From assembly GCA_028456385.1 (NCBI GenBank), contig JALNQF010000001.1:868001-932000 (forward strand): a stretch of 64,000 bases of DNA, read 5' to 3'. The notes below the pieces were generated by a model, which was not told where the DNA came from, did no database searches, and worked only from the letters and a program-made list of their open reading frames with translations. Below are positions 55,628 to 64,000 of the stretch, piece by piece; within the stretch, counting starts at the first letter, position 1; every line of letters starts with the position of its first letter. Source of the stretch: Ophiosphaerella korrae (taxonomy: Eukaryota > Ascomycota > Dothideomycetes > Pleosporales > Phaeosphaeriaceae). The position numbers and the translations under genes are program-made.

Positions 55628-57404
55628 AGCAGTGTAATTTGCGCATTGGTCCGAGACAAAACACATGCCATGCTATCTTGCATCTTGCACCTTGCTCGCC
55701 ACTTGAAGGGGACACACGGTCAAGCAGCTGATACTTATGTCGTGTTTATAAAGGTTCGTATTAGCTGACATGACTCTTTTGCCGGTCGGGCAACTGTGTC
55801 GTGTGTCTCTGTGCCTGACGATCATGGCAGACAATCTGATAAAGTGAGGTGGTAATGATGCTGGGATCTGGCAGCAGCCATATGGGGAAGGTGGTGCCGG
55901 GGGTAGCAGGTGTGGATAGGGAGCATATAAACTACCTTCATGAGGTGGCGCAAGTAACCGTGGCTGATCGGTAAGACAGGGAGGACCGCGAAGACTGCGA
56001 ACATGTTGCCTACAGAAGCGATGCTTCCGGTGGGTGTACTTTTAGATGATGATATGCCCAGCTAAGCGAGGGATGGCTGGCACTAGACAGCGCAGGCTGA
56101 TTGCAAGACGGTGATTGGGATGGGAGGCAGTTTGATTTGCAGAAGGAGCAGCGCCTTCAGCGGGCTTGGCTGGAGCCGGTGTGCGGTTTTTGGGCAGGTT
56201 GATGGATTGCATGCCTGCCGTACCATTTTACTCGGTGGATATTGACAACAGCAGCAGGCGATGGTGGCATCTCATCCGTGGCAGGCTGCGCCACCACCCA
56301 CACCGGCTCATGGCCCTTCTTGGCTAGGCTCCTTTTGGGGCAGGATTGCTGTGGTCATGACAGAGATTTCCAAGATGCAGTCCTGGCCAAGGGCATGCAC
56401 GGCAAATGGCCGGGGAGGCGACAGGCTGCTGCAACGCCGCTGTGGCGTCGGAGTGTCTCGAAGTTGCGCCCAGGTGGCTATGGGAGCAGACCATGGCGCA
56501 CTGGGCCTGCCGCGTGATTGGCGGCTGTTGGCGGACAGCCGCCGCGTAGTGAACACAGCCCCAAAGGCTCTAGAGGCTTGCGTCGTGGACCCGTAACCAT
56601 TCGACATGCCGTTCCACCCGCGTGTGAGGCTGCCCACCGCCGCCGTCTGCTGCCGGCGAAATTGAGCACCCCCCCCCCTCTCGCTCTTGACTGTCCGTCT
56701 AGCATTGCGAGCTCTGTGCTGCCCGGTAAGTGCTGACTGGCACAGCAGGTGGATTCCGTTGCCACGGTGGCGCTCGCTGAATAGAGACAGCCGGCTGAAG
56801 GAGCAAGGAACGTCCGTGTGGCCCCAACCGCCTCTAGCGGAAAACCGTCTCCGGTACCTAAGCCACAGCTCGACGCTCTTCGTCATTCCCATCCTGCGAC
56901 CGCTGCACCACCGCCAGCGAGAGAGTCAACAAACACGCTCCAGGCGCTGCACGCTGCCCGCGCTGCTCTCTACCCACTGCATTCCGCGCTGCATCGCCTG
57001 CCGGCTTGCGCCAAGTGCTCCTCCGCTGCCCGCGCTCAGCTCGCAGCCTCGCACCTTTTGCACCGCCGACCGAGGCGTTGCACCCTCCACACTTCGGCCG
57101 ATCTCTGGGGCTGCCACCATCTGCTGTCGCGTTCGCAACCACTGACTACACCCGCTTGCCCGCCCGTCTTCCCCTACCACGAGTGGTCGACACCATCTTC
57201 TAGGCCCTGGAACGAGCTCGATTTGCCCTCTGCGTCTGCCGTCTGCACATCGACACGCGCTGCCACGGGCGCATCAACAAAAGGTTCGCATCTGTCCATC
57301 CGTATCAATGTACCACGCAGTCTGGGCACTTGAGCCTCCCATTCACCATGTGCTAACGCGAGCTGCAGCAGATATTGTCTAATTCTGCTCGCACTGCCAC
57401 TACA
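55628..57404. other. 1.8-kb region without a supported gene
   Basis: Several long overlapping frames exist on both strands between 56240 and 57330 because the DNA is GC-rich, but none has a domain or splice pattern. A C11 run lies near 56668-56680. At 57301-57371 a GTATCA donor, GTGCTAAC branch site and GCAGCAG acceptor suggest a 5' UTR intron of the zinc-finger gene. Confidence 0.45.
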
Positions 57405-59270
57405 ATGGCGGCCACAACACGAGCAATCACGCCCACACACACGGGGCCCTTTGCAGCACCAAATGGGCCTACTACCCCCGGAACGGCTGCGCGCAATTCG
57501 CATGGAGGCGCAACCTTTGGAACCCATCTGACCAACTCGCCGCGAGGGCTCTCTCCAAGGCACTCGCCCCAGCCAGTGGCAGCAGCCATGTCATTATCCG
57601 ATGAACGACAATACAGGCAAAGTACTTCCAGGCAGGCCAGCCCGCACCCCGGCGCCATCAACTCGCAGAATCTACATCCACCAAATGGCCCACAGGGCCC
57701 GCCACAGAAAAATGCGCAGACCCAGGAACCCACCAAGCCCGCTATCGTCATCCCAGAGCATACAGGAGTGACAGGTGAGAGTATGCAGACAAGTCCAGTG
57801 AGCTTGTCGAGTTTTGGTGATGATGCGACAAGCGCAAATGCCCATGAGGTGCCCTCGACTTCAAAAGCCAATGCAAGCCGGGAAGGCGCGGCCCAGCAAC
57901 CGCCACAGCAACAACAACAACAACAACAACACCACCACCACCACCACCACCACCAGCTTATTGCACCAAATCCAGGCGATAATCCCGGTAATCGCGCATT
58001 CACGTTTCCCGGGCCTCTCCCACCAGAGCCTGACCCGCGCGCGCCCGCTCGCCAAATGAGTTTGCCAGGATACGGGCAAAATACGCCGAAATCGCCGTCG
58101 ACAAAGCGCCACAAATGCCCGTACTGCTCTACAGACTTCACACGACATCATAACCTCAAAAGTCATCTTTTGACGCACAGTCAAGAAAAACCGTATGAAT
58201 GTCCCACCTGCCAAGCGCGTTTCCGTCGTTTGCACGATTTGAAACGCCATACGAAACTACACACGGGCGAGCGGCCACACACTTGCTTCAAGTGCGGCCG
58301 CAGATTTGCTCGCGGAGATGCCCTGGCGCGTCACAACAAGGGCCAGGGTGGATGTGCGGGCCGCCGGTCTAGTTTCGGCATGGACGACGACCTGGCCGAT
58401 GGCAAAGGGGATGGAGATATGGACGGTGTTGTCTACACCGGCGAACATGATGGCGATGGCGACGAAGACGACGATGGAGGTCGCCGCGTCAGTGAGCCAG
58501 CGCGTAAGAGGCAAAACACCGGTAACTCTACGCAAGGTTCGTATCATCAGCACTCCAGTACTTACCCACCCATTGCTGCCAACCGAGCATCAGCTGATCA
58601 GAGCAACCTCCGCCCGTACTACCCAGCAGCATCATCTCAAGCCACTAACATTTCGCCAAAAATAGCACCTTCAAGTATATCTTCTGTGCACAATGCAAAC
58701 CAGCCAAATATATTCGGACACGGTGGCATGACTGAGAGTCCAAAGCCGTTGTCACCTGGCCAGCAAGAGCATCATCGCCTCGGTGCTCGGGATGGCAGCT
58801 TGCCCGGCTCACGTTCGCCGAACATGTCGCACCACATTCACCAACAAAGTCTGGCTCGTGGCGCAGGTCGGGGTACCCCGCCGATAGGTCTTGCACCACC
58901 TACTTCAAGTAATGGACCACACCTTCCACCTTTGCCTGGGCTCAACCCCATGGCCTCTAAGCAAGGCTCACAGGGTGGTAAAAGCAGTGGTCCTAATATG
59001 CTTCCCCATCAATCCATGGCTGCACCACCCAGCACTGCTTCGCAGCCAGGCAGCATTTCAAGCCACGGAGGCAGTGGCAGTAGTATTCGTGAGGTCATGG
59101 GCGGAGTTGATGTTTGGCAATATGTTCGCGAGATGGAAGGTCGCATGGCGCGGACGGAGAAGGAGCACACCGATCTCATTGCGACTTTGCAAAGTGAGGT
59201 GACTACATTGCGTGCTCAATTGGCTCAGCAGCACGTCAATAATTCGCAAACCCAGCAGCAAGGCTCTTAG
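57405..59270 (+). CDS. C2H2 zinc-finger transcription factor
   Basis: A single coding exon of 621 aa starting MAATTRAITP. Pro/Gln-rich disordered N-terminal half with a poly-Gln/poly-His tract (QQQQQQQQHHHHHHHH; about 57907-57954). Three C2H2 fingers occupy about residues 236-318: CPYC..DFTRHHNLKSHLLTH, CPTC..RFRRLHDLKRHTKLH and CFKC..RFARGDALARH (the last His pair is atypical, with GQGGC after it). The linkers SQEKPYE and TGERPHT are canonical. A Ser/Gly/Pro-rich region follows, and a C-terminal coiled coil (VREMEGRMARTEKEHTDLI) may dimerise. The finger set does not match the usual CrzA pattern; I cannot name the orthologue. Nuclear, DNA-binding. Confidence 0.88.
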   Translation: MAATTRAITPTHTGPFAAPNGPTTPGTAARNSHGGATFGTHLTNSPRGLSPRHSPQPVAAAMSLSDERQYRQSTSRQASPHPGAINSQNLHPPNGPQGPPQKNAQTQEPTKPAIVIPEHTGVTGESMQTSPVSLSSFGDDATSANAHEVPSTSKANASREGAAQQPPQQQQQQQQHHHHHHHHQLIAPNPGDNPGNRAFTFPGPLPPEPDPRAPARQMSLPGYGQNTPKSPSTKRHKCPYCSTDFTRHHNLKSHLLTHSQEKPYECPTCQARFRRLHDLKRHTKLHTGERPHTCFKCGRRFARGDALARHNKGQGGCAGRRSSFGMDDDLADGKGDGDMDGVVYTGEHDGDGDEDDDGGRRVSEPARKRQNTGNSTQGSYHQHSSTYPPIAANRASADQSNLRPYYPAASSQATNISPKIAPSSISSVHNANQPNIFGHGGMTESPKPLSPGQQEHHRLGARDGSLPGSRSPNMSHHIHQQSLARGAGRGTPPIGLAPPTSSNGPHLPPLPGLNPMASKQGSQGGKSSGPNMLPHQSMAAPPSTASQPGSISSHGGSGSSIREVMGGVDVWQYVREMEGRMARTEKEHTDLIATLQSEVTTLRAQLAQQHVNNSQTQQQGS

Positions 59271-60257
59271 AAAAGTGTGTGGTCCAACGGCGTTCTACTG
59301 GAGTTGAGGAAATTCTATTGCCCCATGAAGGCTTATGGCGTTGATGGGAAGATTGAATCAATTACAGGCTTACTTCGGCTTCACTACCATGGGCAAAAGG
59401 CGTGTAGGAGACACACGGCAATGTCAGGCTACGGGAGTTAGCATGGATTGTGTTCACTTCGTGTCCGATCCCTTGGGACTGTGCTACTGTAGTTTCTGAA
59501 TTCTTTTTTTTTCGCATTTTCTTGTGTTGTCCTACACTCGTTCGATTTTTCTTAGACCAATTTTGTAAATTATCAGGTTGTTGTGGCTTCGGCCTGGTGG
59601 GGCCGTTGTTTTTGCGTGATACCTCTCCAGAATGGGTACGGTTTTGGTAATGGCTTAACGTAGGTATGGTATGAACATAGTAAAGTGCAGCTGCTTTTGA
59701 GGTGTGAGGCGACTGTGATGTGTGAAGTTTGAGGACGAGATAGAGGACGAGATAGAAGAGGCGGTTAGAGATAGTGAATCAATACGAATTGCGTGCTTGA
59801 GCCCGTCAATCAAGACTGGTATTCTGTTGATATAATTATGTGAAGTGTTACGAGGCATCCATTGGGCGCTTGGGCAAGAGGCACGACAACGCAACTGTGG
59901 TGGAGCGCACACAAGCATTGCCTGGGTAGCGATGGGCTTGGCAGATTTACACGTCAGTTGACCACAGGCCACCAACGAGCCATTTCGGCCACCTATGCAA
60001 CGTCTGCATCTCGAATTCCAACATCGGCATACACTCCCTCTCTCCCCTCCATACTACCGCGTCTTACGCCCAGATGGATGGGCGGTCGACCCGTTGATAG
60101 GCGCGACCCGCCACACGCCCACCGCACACGCCCAATCGAAGCAGGCCGTAGCCGCGCTGGTTGAGAATCGACGTCTGCCCGCATAAGCTCCCAAAACTGA
60201 GCCGGCTTGCAGTTGAACGATACTGCGGACGTCTTGTATCTCGCCCATGCAGCCAGG
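59271..60257. other. intergenic, nothing recognised
   Basis: About 1 kb between two + strand genes. It should contain the 3' UTR of the zinc-finger gene and the promoter of the next one. An out-of-frame ATG at 60247 precedes the next start by 11 bp. Confidence 0.45.
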
Positions 60258-62957
60258 ATGAGCTCCACTGACACCCACCGCCGTCGCAGCAAAAAGGACC
60301 CGGATCGCGAACGGAGCAGTCCCAAAAGCAAGGACAAGGACCGAGACCGCGACAGGGATCGAGACAGAGAACGTCATAAAAGCTCCCGCTCCCGCAAGAC
60401 TCGCTCCTCGACTTCCAAGGAAGACGAGGCCGAGGGCGAGCGACCCCGCGAGCGACCATCGCGAGAGCGCATGCGCACATCGTCGTCGTCGCAGCCGTCC
60501 AAGTCGCACAAAATGGCCATCGTGCCCGAAATGGACCGGAGGGGCTCCCTGGGCCTGGGCTCTGCAAATGGCTCCAGGAGCAGCCTGTCCTACCCCACCC
60601 TGTCCAAGACACATGCGAAGGAGAACATCTACTCGCGCGAAGACGCCGCACGGAGGAACTCGACCATGACGCCCGAGCCCACCGAAGTTGATGCCGGCAA
60701 GAACACCGCACCGCGACCTTTCCCACCGCCACCGAGCCGAGCCGCACCCACACCCCCACGACCGCCGCCGAGCCCCCCGCTCACTGCAACCACGGCGGCA
60801 GATTTGCGGAAGACAGCCAGCGCAAACAGCATGCGCCAGAAGCACGCCGAGGAGCTGCATAAAGAGATGGAGCCACACAGACAGAGCGTAGACAGCGGCA
60901 CACGCATGACCTCCCGTGCTGGACCACGGGCGGCGTCACGCTCAAGCATCAGAGAAGGCGACTATGACGGGACAGACATGACGTCCACTACAGAGTCTCA
61001 ACCAAGCACCATCCGCGCAAAGTCGCCCAAAGCGCCTACCAGGACCAAGACAGCGAGCCCATCTCATGCTCGATCGTCAAGAAGATCCTCTACGCCTAGC
61101 AAAACCAAGACGAGAGCGCCCTCCGAGGTGACGATAGACTCAGACGCGACTTCGGTGCCCCCAGCACACACTGTCCCTGCTCGAGGACACTCTCCACATT
61201 CCGACGTATCCCCGGCCTCTGTCGTTGACTCTTCCCCACGAACGCCCACCCAGCATTCTGTTCTTCCATCCGTCATGTCCTCAGTGAAGAATGGTACACC
61301 CGCGATTGAGATAGTCCATGATCTTATGTCACGAACCCAATCGGTCGATCCTGGTTTCTCAGCCATGCCGCCTCCACCTCCACCACCACCGCCACCACCT
61401 CCTCCGGCCATGACGGGTGACCCTCCTCGGGTAGACTATCTTCTGCAGAATGGCGGCTTGACCCGGCCGATACCGCGAAGTCTCTTGGCAGCAATCGAGG
61501 GGGCCCCTGCACCCGCCTACTCTTCGTATACTTCTCCGCGCGTTACGGGCTCACAGGGGCATGATGTCCGAGCCTTCTTCAAGCCTATCCAAGTTGTACT
61601 CAATAACTACAACACAGTCATGGATACGAACGGCTCTCTCGCCGTAGCGACCGGATATCGCTCAGTCGCCCGACGTCTCCTAGATCGACTTGAAAACGTC
61701 TTTGCACGCAATATTTCATCCGAACACTGCCAATGTATGATGTGCTTTGAGCAACCAATAGTGGAAGATACTGCTGGTGTCAATTGGGGTGAAATCCTGG
61801 AGCTTGTCTCGGGACGATGTGAATTACCGGCTTGGCCGCCTTATGACGACGACTCGGAGCCAGGCCTTGGTATTTCCTCATCACAGCTCGAAGATCCGTG
61901 CCAGCGAATTGATGTTGATGTTCCTGAGCAGTACCGCGCACACTATGAGAAACAGTCGAAAAAGACAAAGGTTGCGGTCCAGTCGTGGCTATCAGACCAA
62001 CAAGAGACCGTTCCTGAAGAGGCTGATGATGAGACCCTGACTTTTATTATGCTAACACGCTTGGAGCAACCACGACGCCCACTTTTCTATGCACTTCTAT
62101 GGGGGCTTGAAGAGCTTCCAACACCACGAACACAGAAGCCGGGAACCGACAGTCCGCCCTATCTGACCAAAGCTGGCTTGGCATTGCAACGTCTTTACCG
62201 CCTTTACAAAGCGCCACGCGACCAGCTCATTGTCATGTACTTGCTTCGTCATCCAGACATGCACAACATGCTCGCCACATTGGCGGCGGTGAAGAAGCAC
62301 GAGTGGGAGATTTTAGTATCAGGGCGCTTTGACGGCTTCCTTTGGTCTGGTGCCGAGGATATGTCCAACATCAGCTCTCCAACGCCTCGTTCGGCATCGC
62401 GAGGAGTGCCAGGCCAAATACCACCCAGCGACGGACCACAGCGCTTCGCCTCACCTTTCAGCCCAAATCAATTCCAGACTTTTAGTCCAAGCCCGTACTC
62501 TCGACCAGGATCTGTCCGACCGCCTGGCGGAGCGCCCGTGCAGATTGACGAAGAGACAGAGATTGCTGTCCTCGCAGAGATTGAGCGCGAGATCTACCTA
62601 GGTATGGAAGCCATGGAAGATGCCTTTGAGCACCTACATAATCAAGCCGAGTTGGTGCGTCGGCGCCTACGCGAACGTGCTGCCGGGCTGTCTATGGTCG
62701 CTCAACAACGCAGAGGATCTGGGGCAGATGGGATTGAAGTTAGGATGGGTACACCGGCGAGCGTGCGCGACGGGGACGAGGGTTTGGACGATTTTAGAAG
62801 TGAGATTGGGCCTGACGATTCCGCAAGTAATGTCAGTCACAATAGGAGAAGGAAAGCACACAGGGCACGAGAACGGAGAACGCCAGCGCCCGTGGAGGAA
62901 GAGAACGAGGAAGAGAGCACGCTTGCGGAGAGGATCAGGAGGAGGATACCAGGCTGA
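60258..62957 (+). CDS. large conserved fungal protein, function unknown
   Basis: A single exon of 899 aa starting MSSTDTHRRR. The first 420 residues are disordered: Arg/Asp repeats (DKDRDRDRDRDRER), Ser-rich stretches, and a poly-Pro run of about 13 residues (61369-61408) followed by a globular region from about 430 to 720. This contains FFKPIQVVLNNYNTVMD, a four-cysteine pattern CQCMMCFEQP (possible metal site), WGEILELVSGRCELP and LYRLYKAPRDQLIVMYLLRHP. The C-terminal part has a helical stretch (ETEIAVLAEIEREIYLGMEA) and an Arg-rich tail ending RRRIPG. Proteins like this occur across Pezizomycotina without a known role. I have no basis for an enzyme call. Confidence 0.82.
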   Translation: MSSTDTHRRRSKKDPDRERSSPKSKDKDRDRDRDRDRERHKSSRSRKTRSSTSKEDEAEGERPRERPSRERMRTSSSSQPSKSHKMAIVPEMDRRGSLGLGSANGSRSSLSYPTLSKTHAKENIYSREDAARRNSTMTPEPTEVDAGKNTAPRPFPPPPSRAAPTPPRPPPSPPLTATTAADLRKTASANSMRQKHAEELHKEMEPHRQSVDSGTRMTSRAGPRAASRSSIREGDYDGTDMTSTTESQPSTIRAKSPKAPTRTKTASPSHARSSRRSSTPSKTKTRAPSEVTIDSDATSVPPAHTVPARGHSPHSDVSPASVVDSSPRTPTQHSVLPSVMSSVKNGTPAIEIVHDLMSRTQSVDPGFSAMPPPPPPPPPPPPPAMTGDPPRVDYLLQNGGLTRPIPRSLLAAIEGAPAPAYSSYTSPRVTGSQGHDVRAFFKPIQVVLNNYNTVMDTNGSLAVATGYRSVARRLLDRLENVFARNISSEHCQCMMCFEQPIVEDTAGVNWGEILELVSGRCELPAWPPYDDDSEPGLGISSSQLEDPCQRIDVDVPEQYRAHYEKQSKKTKVAVQSWLSDQQETVPEEADDETLTFIMLTRLEQPRRPLFYALLWGLEELPTPRTQKPGTDSPPYLTKAGLALQRLYRLYKAPRDQLIVMYLLRHPDMHNMLATLAAVKKHEWEILVSGRFDGFLWSGAEDMSNISSPTPRSASRGVPGQIPPSDGPQRFASPFSPNQFQTFSPSPYSRPGSVRPPGGAPVQIDEETEIAVLAEIEREIYLGMEAMEDAFEHLHNQAELVRRRLRERAAGLSMVAQQRRGSGADGIEVRMGTPASVRDGDEGLDDFRSEIGPDDSASNVSHNRRRKAHRARERRTPAPVEEENEEESTLAERIRRRIPG

Positions 62958-63758
62958 GAGTGGAACAACCACTTGTTTTTTGCGGGTGCATTTCAAAGGA
63001 GCAACGAATGCGGGAGTTATCTGTTTGGTTTTATTCGGTAATGTGGGAAGACATTGGCTTTCCTTAACGGCCGCGACAACATGGATACCCAACTTGTGAT
63101 GAGGATGCCGGGCATAGGCAGGCATCTCTGGATGAGATTTGCTATAGTGGGCTCTGGTTTAGCATGCAATACACGAATGTCTGTTATGAGTAACCGTGTG
63201 ATAAATTGGAGAGATGCATGAATTTAGGAAATGGACCAGCAGATGGTGCTGCTGCCAACCAATCAAGCCGTGCCGTCCGGCAACGATCGAGACGAGATGC
63301 GGGAGCTTGACCCCTTGTGCACTATCACGGCGACGGCTTCCTGCTTATGCGGCATGGATTACTGGCGACTGCGGCTGCGACGGTTCACTGCTCGCAAGGC
63401 AGACAAAGCGAGGGGTCTTGAGAGCATCGCTTGATTCATTTCATCCTCCCTTCCTCGCGCGCTAACGGGCGTCATTGCGCGACAAGATCCCTGTCCGAGC
63501 GTGGACGCGCCCGCTTGTTTGCCAGTCAGTCCCTCCATGACAACGGAAGGGAAATGTAATAAACGGGCTTGCCCGCAACCACGTCCCGGCCAGCGCCAGT
63601 AATAACATTTGACTTGTCACCTCTTGCGACTGGGCTCCGTTTCCGGTAGCCGTTTCCTACACAATCCGTATTCGCCCAAAAAGAGCAGCGTGGCCTGCAC
63701 AACACACCCAACCCGACCGTGACACGCAACACGCAACACGCAACACGCAACACGCAAC
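62958..63758. other. intergenic, kinase promoter
   Basis: About 800 bp between two + strand genes; nothing else recognised apart from the heptamer repeat just before the kinase ATG. Confidence 0.45.
63723..63757. repeat. five tandem CACGCAA heptamers before the kinase start codon
   Basis: Five perfect units end directly at the ATG of the next gene, so the repeat forms the last part of its 5' leader. Confidence 0.9.
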
Positions 63759-64000
63759 ATGGCGGCAGACCTCAACGGCAACGAAGCAATAGACCCAACC
63801 ACACTCTTCACCAAGCAGGAATGCATAGGAGGAGGGAGCTTTGGCAAAGTGTACAAGGGCCTCGACCGGCGGACGGGCCACACGGTCGCGATCAAGGTCA
63901 TTGATGTGGAGAATGCCGAAGACGAGGTGGAAGACATCATGGGCGAGATCATGATTCTCTCAGGAATGAGCTCGCCCTATGTCACCAGATACTATGGCTC
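63759..64000 (+). CDS. Ste20-like protein kinase (GCK type), 5' part only
   Basis: The first 80 codons of a gene cut by the window end. After MAADLNGNEAIDP the kinase domain starts at once: glycine loop IGGGSFGKVYKG, then VAIKVID with the ATP-binding Lys, and helix C with EDEVEDIMGEIMIL (the Glu that pairs with that Lys), followed by YVTRYYGS. A kinase domain at the very N terminus with this IGGGSFGKV loop is typical of the germinal-centre kinase group III (yeast Kic1/Sps1, S. pombe Nak1/Sid1, mammalian MST3/4). These act in Hippo/NDR-type and morphogenesis pathways. Which orthologue it is needs the missing part. Confidence 0.9.
   Translation, partial: MAADLNGNEAIDPTTLFTKQECIGGGSFGKVYKGLDRRTGHTVAIKVIDVENAEDEVEDIMGEIMILSGMSSPYVTRYYG

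Noticed and set aside
56242..57333. Several long overlapping frames on both strands
   Set aside because: They arise from GC-rich sequence with few stops; no domain, no consistent splice pattern and mutually overlapping.

Overview
The window is nuclear DNA of a filamentous ascomycete (Pezizomycotina), most likely a dothideomycete of the Pleosporales type. Evidence for this: many short GT-AG introns of about 45-80 nt with CTAAC/CTGAC-like branch points, single-copy fungal housekeeping genes (FCF1, LSM6, HIS1, ARO3, a mitoribosomal superoxide-dismutase-fold protein), a HET-domain NLR, and AT-rich transposon relics whose stop codons look like C-to-T damage (repeat-induced point mutation, RIP). 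The order or genus cannot be fixed from sequence alone. I rebuilt all gene models by hand from reading frames and splice signals.

Layout: 1.3-4.1 kb, an ankyrin protein (-). 6.6-12.7 kb, THOC5-like and SHPRH/Irc20-like genes (+). 13.1-15.9 kb, a divergent pair: cysteine-rich membrane protein (-) and mitoribosomal protein (+). 17.0-26.0 kb, a dense block: fungal-specific protein, FCF1 (-), Csi2-like protein (+), HIS1 (+) and a multi-pass membrane protein (-). 27-32 kb is gene-poor, with a small heat-shock protein that has a TATA box and a heat-shock element, plus weak gene candidates. 32.4-35.0 kb has ARO3 (-) beside a decayed dehydroshikimate-dehydratase-like pseudogene (+). 35.5-38.6 kb has a secreted Ser/Thr-rich protein and an SDR oxidoreductase.

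39.2-43.7 kb is the most striking accessory locus. An intact HET/NB-ARC/TPR receptor gene with a recently amplified TPR array lies between two inverted, degenerate copies of a block of about 0.5 kb. 45.5-47.6 kb has a divergent LSM6/RAD60-like pair. 48-52.7 kb is AT-rich and holds an RPA12-like gene with one in-frame TGA and a mariner-type transposon that was itself hit by a second mariner-derived element. An MFS drug-transporter gene starts about 230 bp beyond the transposon. It is followed by a coiled-coil pseudogene, a C2H2 transcription factor, a large conserved fungal protein, and the start of a Ste20/GCK-type kinase cut by the window end.

Functional links: HIS1 and ARO3 both carry Gcn4/Cpc1-type TGAGTC sites upstream, consistent with cross-pathway control of amino-acid synthesis. 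The HET-NLR locus and the RIP-like relics mark the accessory part of an otherwise conserved chromosome arm.
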